Source: Streptomyces asoensis (lineage in GTDB: Bacteria; Actinomycetota; Actinomycetes; Streptomycetales; Streptomycetaceae). From it: a stretch of DNA of 64,000 nt. A model generated the notes under the pieces. That model was not told where the DNA came from and did not search any database. It worked only from the letters and a program-made list of their open reading frames with translations. The position numbers and the translations under genes are program-made. Below are positions 8,857 through 15,970 of the stretch, one piece after another. Location: positions 4,588,001-4,652,000 of the forward strand of contig NZ_CP049838.1 of NCBI RefSeq assembly GCF_013085465.1, given 5' to 3'. Each line of letters starts with the position of its first letter. Position 1 is the stretch's first letter.

Positions 8857-9657
8857 ATGCTCAGCGTTTCGGCGACGACCGGCGGTCGCCCCGACGACGT
8901 CCCGCGCCCGCCCGGACGGAGCTCAGCGCTTCGCGACGAACACGTGGGACGCGACGTCCGACTCCAGCTCGGCCGCCTCGCCGCCGCTGCCCACCAGGAC
9001 ACCGCCCGCCGACTCCGTCACGCTCACCACCGAACCGGGCTGCACGCCCGCGCGGCGCAGCGTGTACATCAGCTGCGCGTCCGTCTGGATCGGCTCGCCG
9101 ATCCGGCGTACGACGACCGTCTTGCCCTCCAGGCCCGGGTCGAGGTCGGCCAGCGAGACCATGCCCTCGTCCAGGAACGGGTCGGCGCCGTCCTTCTCGC
9201 CCAGCTCCTCCAGGCCCGGGATCGGGTTGCCGTACGGCGACTCGGTCGGGTGCCGCAGCAGCTCCAGCACGCGACGCTCGACGGCCTCGCTCATCACGTG
9301 CTCCCAGCGACAGGCCTCGGCGTGCACCTGCTCCCACTCCAGGCCGATCACGTCGACGAGGAGACACTCGGCGAGGCGGTGCTTGCGCATCACGCGCGTG
9401 GCCAGCCGGCGGCCCTCGTCGGTGAGCTCGAGGTGTCGGTCGCTGGCCACGGAGACCAGACCGTCGCGCTCCATGCGCGCCACCGTCTGGCTGACCGTCG
9501 GCCCGCTCTGGTCGAGGCGTTCGGCGATCCGGGCACGCATGGGCACCACGCCTTCCTCTTCCAGCTCGAGGATGGTGCGGAGATACATCTCCGTGGTGTC
9601 GATCAGTCCGGACATGTGTGCCCCTCGATTAGCTCTGCCGGCTCTGCCGAAGGCTGA
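8857..9657 (+). CDS. Possible antisense gene overlapping dmdR1 (adm-like)
   Basis: A 266-codon frame covers the whole of dmdR1 on the opposite strand. High-GC genomes produce many such frames, and this one has no recognisable domain and a shadow-like composition (His/Arg/Leu/Val-rich). It is listed because a functional antiparallel gene named adm was reported for dmdR1 of S. coelicolor. Whether this frame corresponds to it cannot be settled from the sequence alone. Confidence 0.25.
   Translation: MLSVSATTGGRPDDVPRPPGRSSALRDEHVGRDVRLQLGRLAAAAHQDTARRLRHAHHRTGLHARAAQRVHQLRVRLDRLADPAYDDRLALQARVEVGQRDHALVQERVGAVLLAQLLQARDRVAVRRLGRVPQQLQHATLDGLAHHVLPATGLGVHLLPLQADHVDEETLGEAVLAHHARGQPAALVGELEVSVAGHGDQTVALHARHRLADRRPALVEAFGDPGTHGHHAFLFQLEDGAEIHLRGVDQSGHVCPSISSAGSAEG
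8923..9615 (-). CDS. dmdR1: DtxR-family iron-dependent repressor DmdR1
   Basis: 230 residues, the length of S. coelicolor DmdR1. Order: winged helix-turn-helix (about 20-65, SGPTVSQTVARMERDGLV), dimerisation/metal domain, and a C-terminal SH3/FeoA-like domain from about 155. Metal ligands known for DtxR are all present at the same numbers: M10, C102, E105, H106 (site 2) and H79, E83, H98 (site 1). With Fe(II) such proteins repress siderophore and iron-uptake genes at 19-bp iron boxes. In S. coelicolor an overlapping antiparallel gene (adm) has been reported for this locus, and a long plus-strand frame exists here too (8857-9657). Confidence 0.95.
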   Translation of the reverse strand: MSGLIDTTEMYLRTILELEEEGVVPMRARIAERLDQSGPTVSQTVARMERDGLVSVASDRHLELTDEGRRLATRVMRKHRLAECLLVDVIGLEWEQVHAEACRWEHVMSEAVERRVLELLRHPTESPYGNPIPGLEELGEKDGADPFLDEGMVSLADLDPGLEGKTVVVRRIGEPIQTDAQLMYTLRRAGVQPGSVVSVTESAGGVLVGSGGEAAELESDVASHVFVAKR

Positions 9658-9822
9658 ACGGCTCTCCGACGCGTGCGCTGGCCCTGGAGTCAATTCTGCC
9701 GGATACCACTGACAAGCGTGCCGCGCCGTTGAAACGAGGCGGTTACATCGGGGCGCGCGCGCCGACCGCGAGGCCGGCCGACACCCCGGCCGCCCCACCG
9801 CCACCGGGCGTATTGACAGCGC

Positions 9823-9838
9823 ACTGGTCCAGACCGCA
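9823..9838. promoter_or_regulatory. DasR-type operator (dre) upstream of the SIS-domain gene
   Basis: ACTGGTCCAGACCGCA matches 13 of 16 positions of the GntR-family DasR consensus as I recall it (ACTGGTCTAGACCACT). The dyad is TGGTC-CA-GACCg. It starts five bases after a TTGACA -35-like hexamer (9813-9818), so a bound repressor would cover the promoter. DasR senses glucosamine-6-phosphate and controls N-acetylglucosamine use. Confidence 0.7.
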
Positions 9839-9885
9839 CGGTGATCCGCGACACGGACACCCGCTACGGCAAAGGGGCCCTTCGG

Positions 9886-10641
9886 ATGAGCGACCGCAAG
9901 CTCGCCGCCCAGTTCTTCGACGCCGCGATCGCCCTGCTCCAGCGGGCCCGCGACGAGGAGGCCGACTCCGTCGAGGCCGCCGGCACGCTCCTCGCCGACA
10001 CCGTGGCCGCCGGTGGCCGGCTCTTCGCCTTCGGCGCCGGTCACTCCTCCCTCGCCGCCCAGGACGTCGTCTACCGCGCGGGCGGCCTCGCCCTGATGAA
10101 CCTCCTCGCGGTCCCGGGCGTGGTCGGCGTCGACGTCACCCCCGCCACCCTCGGCTCCGCCCTGGAGCGCGTCGACGGCCTCGCGAGCGCCGTCCTGAAC
10201 ACCTCGCCCCTGCGCGCGGGCGACGCCCTCGTCGTCATCTCGCTGTCCGGCCGCAACGCCCTGCCCGTGGAGATGGCCCAGAACGCCCGTGCCCTGGGCG
10301 TCCGGGTCATCGGCCTGACGTCGGTGGCCTACGCCTCGGAGACGACGTCCCGGCACGTCTCCGGAACCTTCCTGAAGGACCACTGCGACGTCGTCCTCGA
10401 CTCGAAGATCGCGGTGGGCGACGCCGAGCTCACCCTCGACACCGTCCCCGCGCCCTTCGCCCCCGCCTCCACGGTCGTCACCTCGGCCCTCCTCCAGGCC
10501 GTGATGGCCACCGCGGCCGGCGTCCTCGCCGAGCGCGGCATCGAGCCCCCGCTGCTGCGCTCCGGCAACGTCGACGGCGGCCACGACTGGAACGGGCGGA
10601 TCATGGAGGAGTACCGGGACCGGATCTTCTACCGCCACTGA
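9886..10641 (+). CDS. nagS: SIS-domain phosphosugar-binding protein, NagS-like
   Basis: 251 residues; the ATG at 9886 has AAGGGG upstream. A single SIS domain covers most of the chain: FAFGAGHSSLAAQDVVYRAG, the phosphosugar loop VVISLSGRNALPVEMAQNAR, and a C-terminal GNVDGGHDWN. The neighbour of dmdR1 in S. coelicolor (SCO4393) is, to my recollection, the protein behind aminosugar sensitivity and acts on N-acetylglucosamine-6-phosphate by dehydration; the symbol rests on that synteny plus the fold. The DasR-like site in its promoter supports a role in aminosugar metabolism. A generic phosphosugar isomerase or etherase-like protein is the alternative. Confidence 0.8.
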   Translation: MSDRKLAAQFFDAAIALLQRARDEEADSVEAAGTLLADTVAAGGRLFAFGAGHSSLAAQDVVYRAGGLALMNLLAVPGVVGVDVTPATLGSALERVDGLASAVLNTSPLRAGDALVVISLSGRNALPVEMAQNARALGVRVIGLTSVAYASETTSRHVSGTFLKDHCDVVLDSKIAVGDAELTLDTVPAPFAPASTVVTSALLQAVMATAAGVLAERGIEPPLLRSGNVDGGHDWNGRIMEEYRDRIFYRH

Positions 10642-10699
10642 ACCGGCGCCACCGCCACCCGGCGGCGCGACCGACGGACCGACCACCCGACCGCGCGGG

Positions 10700-12178
10700 T
10701 CAGGCGCCTTCGCCCCGGCGCGCCGCGTCGGCCGCCCCGGTCAGATCGGCGAGGTCCAGCGCCGCGGCTATCCGGACGGCGACATCCTCGGCGTAGGTCG
10801 CGTCGGAACGCTCGAAGGCCGTGCGGCCACCGCCGCGGAGGAACGTCACGGCACCCAGGGTGCGGCCCCGGCTGCGCAGCACCGCGCACAAGGCGTGCAC
10901 CGTGTCGTCGGGCCACAGGCGCGCCCGGGCCCACTCCCGCGCCTCGTCGGCCGGCGCGGAGCCCACCCCGGCCCGCACCGAACCGGCCCGCGCCACGCAC
11001 TGGAGCGCCGGGTGCGCCTCGCCGTAGCGGACGGGCAGGCCCCGGTGTCCGGTGAGCGCGCTGGGACCCGGCCCGCCCGACGGGGTGGCCGCGACCCGCA
11101 TCAGCCGCAGCGGCCCGGCCCCCTCCGCGTCGGCCGAGGCGCCGCCCATCACCCGGTCGACCAGGGCGTGGTCGGCGAACCCGGCGAGCGCGAAGTCGAG
11201 GTGCACGGTGGCCGCCTCGGCGGGGTCCTCGCACTCGGCGGCCGCGCGGGCGGCCCGGTGCAGCTGGTTGGCGCGGAAGCGCAGCAGCGAGGCCTCCTGC
11301 TCGCCCTGCTTGGCCTCCGTGACGTCCTGGAAGATCCAGCCGACCCCGAGGGGCACCGGCTCCTCGGCGAGCGGCGAGGCGAGCCGCAGGAAGCCGCTGC
11401 GCCAGCAGCGCCGCTTCTCGCCCTCCGGGGTGCGCACCCCGACCCACAGCTCGGCGGGGGCCGGCGGAGCGCCCTCGGCGAGGACGTGCGTCAGCGCGTT
11501 CTCCAGCTCCTCGACGCCCCGGGTGAGCAGATCGCCCAGGGGGCGGCCCAGGGCGGCCGTACGGCCCGTGCCGAGCGCACGGGCGGCGTGCGCGTTGACG
11601 ACGGCGGGGCGCAGGTCGGCGTCGACCAGGACGACCCCCCAGGAGGCGTCGTCGAAGAGGGCCTCGCTGAGCGCGATGGAGCGCTCCAGGTCGATCTGGG
11701 CGTGCACCTCGCTGAACGCGAAGTACAGCCCCGCGGGTTTGCCGTCGGGTCCGCGCACGGCGGCGGACTGGCTGCGTACGAGGACGCGGCCGCCGTCCTT
11801 GGTCAGCAGGGCGAACTCGTGGACCTGGCGGCCCGGCGCGTGCATGGCGGACATCAGCCGCCCCTCGATGTCCTCGGCGTCGGCCTCACGCACGGCCCAT
11901 CCGGCGAAGCCGTGCCGGCCGACCGCCTCGGCGGCGCTCCAGCCGAGGATGCGCTCGGCCTCGCGGTTCCAGTGGGTGACGATGCCGTCGCCGTCGAACG
12001 CGCAGAGCGCCGCGTCCATGCCGTCGAGCAGCGCGGCGAGCAGATCGGTGCCGTCCGGGCCGACCGGACCGACCGGCGTCTCCGCGCCTTCCGGGGGCGT
12101 GGGGCCGTCGCCGCCCGACCGCTCGGGCTCGTCCGGCCCCAGCTCGTCGGTGGTCCCACTACGTCGGGAAGCACTCAC
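10700..12178 (-). CDS. PAS-PAS-GAF-type sensory protein without output domain
   Basis: 492 residues from a GTG. A first PAS domain (about 44-165: LLDGMDAALCAFDGDG, THWNREAERILGWSAAE), a second PAS (about 168-290, SEALFDDASWGVVLVDADL, ending GVGWIFQDVTE) and a C-terminal GAF-like domain (about 300-480, LCAVLRSRGRTLGAVTFLRG) are visible. There is no phosphatase, kinase or GGDEF output, unlike most Streptomyces PAS-GAF proteins, so it probably works by protein interaction. The N-terminal 40 residues are a Pro/Gly/Glu linker. No partner gene is adjacent. Confidence 0.85.
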   Translation of the reverse strand: MSASRRSGTTDELGPDEPERSGGDGPTPPEGAETPVGPVGPDGTDLLAALLDGMDAALCAFDGDGIVTHWNREAERILGWSAAEAVGRHGFAGWAVREADAEDIEGRLMSAMHAPGRQVHEFALLTKDGGRVLVRSQSAAVRGPDGKPAGLYFAFSEVHAQIDLERSIALSEALFDDASWGVVLVDADLRPAVVNAHAARALGTGRTAALGRPLGDLLTRGVEELENALTHVLAEGAPPAPAELWVGVRTPEGEKRRCWRSGFLRLASPLAEEPVPLGVGWIFQDVTEAKQGEQEASLLRFRANQLHRAARAAAECEDPAEAATVHLDFALAGFADHALVDRVMGGASADAEGAGPLRLMRVAATPSGGPGPSALTGHRGLPVRYGEAHPALQCVARAGSVRAGVGSAPADEAREWARARLWPDDTVHALCAVLRSRGRTLGAVTFLRGGGRTAFERSDATYAEDVAVRIAAALDLADLTGAADAARRGEGA

Positions 12179-12281
12179 CTGGACCCCCTGCAGGTTCGCT
12201 CACTTGCCCTCATTCAACTCGAACGTGACGCAGCCCACATATGGTTCCCGCAAGATTGCAGAGGAATCGTTGTACCGCGCC

Positions 12282-12740
12282 CTAGTCATGGCGGGGCAGG
12301 AGCCGCAGGTCGACCCATTCCGCCGTCCCGCCGTCGAGCACGTACCGCTCGACCTCGACGAAACCGCGCGCCCGCGCGAACCGCAGGCCGTCCTCGTTGA
12401 CGGCCAGCACGCATGTCTCGACCACCCGGGCGCCGAGCACGCGCGCGTGGGCGAGAGCGTGGTCGTACAGGGCGGCGCCGTGGCCGCGCCCCCGGTACGC
12501 GGGCAGCACGCGCGCGATGACGGTCGCCACCGCCTCGTCGCCCTCGGGCGGCCGCACGGTCGAGCAGCCGACGAGGACGTCACCGACGTAGGCGTTCTCC
12601 AGCCGGTAGCGCCCCGCGCGCTCGCGCACCTCGTCGAGGGACATCGCGGCCGGCGGCACGATCGTGTTGTGGACGTGCCGCCACTGTTCGAGCGCGGTCT
12701 CACCGGCCACGACCTCGGTGCGCAGACGAAGATCAGTCAC
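12282..12740 (-). CDS. GNAT-family N-acetyltransferase
   Basis: 152 residues, GTG start. The acetyl-CoA binding motif A is clear: ATVIARVLPAYRGRGHGAAL with the R/Q-x-x-G-x-G/A signature (RGRGHGA), followed by the C-terminal NEDGLRFARARGFVEVERY strand-helix. Substrate unknown. It is followed on the same strand by the PAS gene about 100 bp downstream and is divergent from the RNA locus at 12.8 kb. Confidence 0.88.
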   Translation of the reverse strand: MTDLRLRTEVVAGETALEQWRHVHNTIVPPAAMSLDEVRERAGRYRLENAYVGDVLVGCSTVRPPEGDEAVATVIARVLPAYRGRGHGAALYDHALAHARVLGARVVETCVLAVNEDGLRFARARGFVEVERYVLDGGTAEWVDLRLLPRHD

Positions 12741-12793
12741 GCGAGCAGGGAATCGTTTTCCGGGTCCGCCGAGTCAACATCCCAGAAAAACAC

Positions 12794-12822
12794 TTGAGCG
12801 ACCGGAGATGGGTTCCTAGGGT
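12794..12822 (+). promoter_or_regulatory. Strong housekeeping-type promoter
   Basis: TTGAGC (12794-12799), exactly 17 bp, then TAGGGT (12817-12822), matching the vegetative HrdB consensus closely. The predicted start is about 12829, just upstream of a very strong ribosome-binding sequence and a 12-codon frame. The oxygenase gene further downstream begins 540 bp away and has its own leader. Confidence 0.65.
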
Positions 12823-12828
12823 GTGGCG

Positions 12829-13046
12829 TACCGAAGGAAAGGAGGTGGTCCGAAGCATGTATGCACACCGGACGTCGGAGGTGGCTGCGGGCTAGTGGCC
12901 CGTCGCCCACTGAGTGCGGTGCCGGACCAGCGTGTGTGAGTTGCACGCAACCGGCCAATTCAACGCAGTCACCCGACCCGCGAGTCGCCGGTACGTCCGG
13001 CCGGCCCTCCTGAGCGAGGACCAGACTCGCGGGTCGCCTGCTTTTC
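12829..13046 (+). ncRNA. Candidate structured RNA or leader transcript ending in a terminator-like hairpin
   Basis: From the promoter above, the transcript would carry AAAGGAGGTGGTC (near-perfect complement of the 16S 3' end), a 12-codon frame, and then nested hairpins: GCCGG...CCGGC enclosing GCGTG-loop-CACGC (about 12919-12955). It closes with a long stem, GACCCGCGAGTC (12975-12986) against GACTCGCGGGTC (13024-13035), followed by GCCTGCTTTTCC. The 37-nt loop of that stem has its own TCCT/AGGA hairpin. Such order suggests either a regulatory small RNA or an attenuator. I do not recognise an Rfam family; boundaries are inferred. Confidence 0.5.
12857..12895 (+). CDS. 12-residue leader-type peptide with exceptionally strong ribosome-binding site
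   Basis: MYAHRTSEVAAG, ATG to TAG. The upstream AAAGGAGGTGGTC (12838-12850) pairs with nearly the entire anti-Shine-Dalgarno tail. Strong promoter, strong initiation and immediate secondary structure downstream argue that translation of this tiny frame matters, as in attenuation or translational coupling. No codon run typical of amino-acid attenuators is present. Confidence 0.4.
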   Translation: MYAHRTSEVAAG

Positions 13047-13169
13047 CGGGCCTCCGCTTTCCGGCCCGCCGCTTCCGGGCCCTCCGCTTTCCCGGCCCCC
13101 CGTCCGCAGGGTTTGCGGGGCGTGATCCGCGCCACGTACGGATCTTTCGTCAGGCAGTACCCTGGGCGC

Positions 13170-13244
13170 ATGCTTTCGCTCGTTCGACGCCGCCACGTGG
13201 ACTACGTCCGCGTCACGAGCATGGGCTGTCGACGCTCCCTCTGA
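13170..13244 (+). CDS. Cysteine-type putative leader peptide (RRHVDxxRV family)
   Basis: 24 residues beginning MLSLVRRRHVDYVRV and ending in GCRRSL. The pattern R-R-H-V-D-x-x-R-V-x-S-x-x-C is the hallmark of the short actinobacterial leader peptides that usually precede sulfur or cysteine-related genes. TACCCT at 13158-13163 ends six bases before the ATG, so the message should be leaderless. The single Cys near the end is at the usual place. The peptide ends 120 bp before the Fe(II) oxygenase gene, which it presumably controls by attenuation (inference). Confidence 0.7.
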   Translation: MLSLVRRRHVDYVRVTSMGCRRSL

Positions 13245-13364
13245 GTTTCCAGCCCCTTCCGCGGTTCCCATCCGCCTGCGTTCCCCCTCCCTCTTGCCCA
13301 CTTGGCACCCGTGCGCCGCCCCACCCACAGCGGCGGCCGGGCCCCGTACACCTGCGGACGTACC

Positions 13365-14381
13365 ATGACGAACCCGTCGTACCAGCAACTGCCGATCATC
13401 GATCTCTCCGCCGCCGACCGCGGTCCCCGGGCGCGGGCGCTGTTGCACGCTCAGCTGCACAGTGCCGCGCACGACGTGGGGTTCTTCCAGCTGGTCGGGC
13501 ACGGGGTCGGTGAGCGGGAGACCGGCGAGCTGCTGTCCGCCATGCGGGCCTTCTTCGCGCTGCCCGAGGCCGAGCGGCTCGCCATCGACAACGTGAACTC
13601 GCCGCACTTCCGCGGCTACACGCGGACCGGTGACGAGCGGACCGGCGGGCGGCAGGACTGGCGGGACCAGCTCGACATAGGGGCCGAGCGGCCCGCCCGG
13701 ACACCCGGGCCCGACGAGCCCGCCTACTGGTGGCTGGAGGGGCCCAACCAGTGGCCCGCCGGGCTGCCGGCGCTGCGGACCGCCGCGCTCGCGTGGATCG
13801 AGCGGCTGAGCGCCGTCGCCGAGAAGCTGCTGCACGAGCTGCTCACCTCGATCGGGGCGCCCGTCGACTTCTACGACCAGGCTTTCGGGGAGCGGGCGCA
13901 TCCGCATCTGAAGCTCGTGCGGTATCCGGGAAGCGCGGGCGACGGCACTGGTCAGGGCGTCGGCGCGCACAAGGACTACGGGTTTTTGACGCTGCTGCTC
14001 CAGGACCGGGTCGGCGGGCTCCAGGTACAGCGCGCGGACGGGCTGTTCCATGACGTCCCACCGCTGCCGGGCGCCTTCGTCGTCAACCTGGGCGAGCTGC
14101 TGGAGGTGGCGACCAACGGGTATCTCGTGGCCACCAACCACCGGGTCGTGTCGCCGCCGAGCGCCGTCGAGCGGTTCTCCGTGCCCTTCTTCTACAACCC
14201 CCGTCTGGACGCCCGCGTCGAGCCGCTGCCCTTCCCGCACGCCTCCGCCGCGCCCGGCGTGACCGACGACCCGGCCAACCCGCTCTTCGCCGAGTACGGC
14301 TTCAACGAGCTGAAGGGCAAGCTGCGGGCCCACCCCCTGGTGGCCGAACGGCATCACGCGGAGCTGCTCAGCCCCGCGTGA
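13365..14381 (+). CDS. Isopenicillin N synthase-family 2-oxoglutarate/Fe(II)-type oxygenase
   Basis: 338 residues. The N-terminal DIOX_N domain (about 8-120, LPIIDLSAADRG, DVGFFQLVGHGV) and the C-terminal 2OG-Fe(II) jelly roll (about 180-290) are in standard order. Iron ligands are H202 and D204 (AHKDYGFLTLL) and H259 (ATNHRVVSPP), with the R-x-S co-substrate motif at R270/S272. The substrate is not deducible: the family spans IPNS, ACC oxidase and plant-type dioxygenases. The cysteine-type leader peptide upstream hints at a link to sulfur status. A 12-bp tandem repeat begins at its stop codon. Confidence 0.9.
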   Translation: MTNPSYQQLPIIDLSAADRGPRARALLHAQLHSAAHDVGFFQLVGHGVGERETGELLSAMRAFFALPEAERLAIDNVNSPHFRGYTRTGDERTGGRQDWRDQLDIGAERPARTPGPDEPAYWWLEGPNQWPAGLPALRTAALAWIERLSAVAEKLLHELLTSIGAPVDFYDQAFGERAHPHLKLVRYPGSAGDGTGQGVGAHKDYGFLTLLLQDRVGGLQVQRADGLFHDVPPLPGAFVVNLGELLEVATNGYLVATNHRVVSPPSAVERFSVPFFYNPRLDARVEPLPFPHASAAPGVTDDPANPLFAEYGFNELKGKLRAHPLVAERHHAELLSPA

Positions 14382-14417
14382 TGCCGCGTGTGATCCCGCG
14401 TGTGATCCCGCGTGTGA
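14373..14417. repeat. 12-bp tandem repeat starting at the oxygenase stop codon
   Basis: The gene ends CCCGCGTGA. It is followed by TGCCGCGTGTGA and two perfect TCCCGCGTGTGA units. Each unit contains a TGA, so the gene's terminal codons have been multiplied downstream. Confidence 0.85.
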
Positions 14418-14471
14418 CGCCTGTGGATGCCGCCCGTGGTCCCGTGTTTCGTCGGCCGGGCCGGGGCCGTC

Positions 14472-15572
14472 CTAGCCGCTGATGTCCCCGTAGCCCTCGA
14501 TCTCCCGAGGGTTGCGGGAGCCCGGGCCGATGTAGCGGGCCGACGGGCGGACCAGGCGGCCGGTGCGCTTCTGCTCCAGGATGTGCGCCGACCAGCCCGC
14601 CGTGCGGGCGCAGGTGAACATCGAGGTGAACATGTGCGCCGGGACCTCGGCGAAGTCCAGGATGATGGCCGCCCAGAACTCGACGTTCGTCGCCAGGACC
14701 CGGTCGGGGCGGCGGGCGTGGAGCTCCGCGAGGGCCGCCTTCTCCAGGGCTTCGGCGATCTCGAAGCGGGGCGCGCCCAACTCGCGGGCCGTACGGCGCA
14801 GCACGCGCGCGCGTGGGTCCTCGGCGCGGTAGACGCGGTGGCCGAAGCCCATGAGCCGCTCACCCTTGTCGAGGGCCTGTTTGACGTACGCCTCCGCGTC
14901 CCCGGTCCGCTCGATCTCCTCGATCATGCCGAGGACGCGGGAGGGGGCGCCGCCGTGCAGCGGGCCCGACATGGCTCCCACGGCGCCGGACAGGGCGGCG
15001 GCGACGTCGGCACCTGTCGAGGCGATCACGCGTGCCGTGAACGTGGACGCGTTCATGCCGTGCTCGGCGGCCGACGTCCAGTAGGCGTCGACCGCGGCCA
15101 CGTGCTTGGGGTCCGGCTCGCCGCGCCAGCGGATCATGAACCGCTCGACGACGGACTGAGCCTTGTCGATCTCCCGCTGCGGGACCATCGGTCGGCCCTG
15201 GCCGCGCGCCGACTGGGCGACGTAGGAGAGGGCCATGACGGCGGCGCGGGCGAGGTCCGCGCGGGCCTGCTCGGCATCGATGTCGAGAAGGGGCTTGAGG
15301 CCCCAGACGGGCGCGAGCATGGCGAGCGCGGACTGCACGTCGACGCGGATGTCGCCGGAGTGGACGGGGATCGGGAACGGCTCGGCGGGCGGCAGCCCGG
15401 GGTTGAAGGCGCCGTCGACGAGCAGGCCCCAGACGTTGCCGAAGGAAACATGACCGACCAGGTCCTCGATGTCGACGCCCCGGTACCGCAGGGCGCCGCC
15501 CTCCTTGTCGGGTTCGGCGATCTCCGTCTCGAACGCGACGACTCCTTCGAGTCCGGGTACGAAGTCGGACAT
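14472..15572 (-). CDS. Citrate synthase 2 (actinobacterial CitA-type)
   Basis: 366 residues; ATG at 15572 with GAGGAG seven bases upstream. It condenses oxaloacetate and acetyl-CoA. Substrate-binding H171 (EHGMNAS) and the catalytic histidines H206 (GPLHGG) and H245 (GFGHRVYR) are present, as is the C-terminal ARTAGWSAHILEQ with RPSARYIGP. The aspartate of the canonical NVDxxSG motif is replaced by Glu (E298, NVEFW). The chain is shorter than the roughly 430-residue primary enzymes, as in the second citrate synthase of mycobacteria. The gene is divergent from pdxH. Confidence 0.92.
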   Translation of the reverse strand: MSDFVPGLEGVVAFETEIAEPDKEGGALRYRGVDIEDLVGHVSFGNVWGLLVDGAFNPGLPPAEPFPIPVHSGDIRVDVQSALAMLAPVWGLKPLLDIDAEQARADLARAAVMALSYVAQSARGQGRPMVPQREIDKAQSVVERFMIRWRGEPDPKHVAAVDAYWTSAAEHGMNASTFTARVIASTGADVAAALSGAVGAMSGPLHGGAPSRVLGMIEEIERTGDAEAYVKQALDKGERLMGFGHRVYRAEDPRARVLRRTARELGAPRFEIAEALEKAALAELHARRPDRVLATNVEFWAAIILDFAEVPAHMFTSMFTCARTAGWSAHILEQKRTGRLVRPSARYIGPGSRNPREIEGYGDISG

Positions 15573-15970
15573 CGGGCGGCTCCTCGTGATGTGTGCGACG
15601 GGATGTGCGGGACGGAAGGTGTGAAACGAAGGGTGTGGGACGGGATGTGTGGGGCGGAAGGTGGGGGGGCGGGACGGGTGCGGCGGGTCGTGGGGGACAA
15701 CGGGTGTGCGACGGGCGTGCGACGGGCGGCGCCGGAGGCTCCACGGTCCTGTGCACCTCGGGTGCGAGGACTCGCGGTCCTGGGCGGTACTCCACTGATG
15801 CCCCGTGCGGCCGTCGGTCACCCGACCGGCACCCCACCGGGGACGGGACGGCGGCGCCGGGTGCCTCTGCACCATATCTCCGAGTGCCACCTTTGGGGAG
15901 TGGTCGCGGCACTCAGTGCCACCTTTGGTGGGTCGGTCTGCGGCGGTGGGCCATACGGCAAGATGACCAC
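15573..15970. promoter_or_regulatory. Divergent citrate synthase / pdxH control region
   Basis: 398 bp. The half next to the citrate synthase gene holds a degenerate direct repeat (15597-15620 and 15639-15662, GACGGGATGTGYGGGRCGG). The half next to pdxH holds two perfect AGTGCCACCTTTGG words (15883-15896, 15915-15928) 32 bp apart, the palindrome GGCACTCAGTGCC (15908-15920) and CCACC-TTT-GGTGG (15919-15931). These symmetric, helically phased elements look like operators for one regulator. Confidence 0.55.

Larger units (their letters stand above)
8404..8922. other. Intergenic region upstream of the hydrolase and downstream of dmdR1
   Basis: 519 bp without a convincing gene. It contains a perfect hairpin at 8665-8690 and two perfect 12-bp direct repeats at 8775-8807 (listed separately). 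A 22-codon plus-strand frame starting near 8485 overlaps the next frame as ATGA but has no ribosome site, so I do not call it. Confidence 0.5.

Noticed and set aside
12737..13171. 144-codon minus-strand frame opposite the RNA locus
   Set aside because: No ribosome site or domain, and it conflicts with a clear plus-strand promoter.
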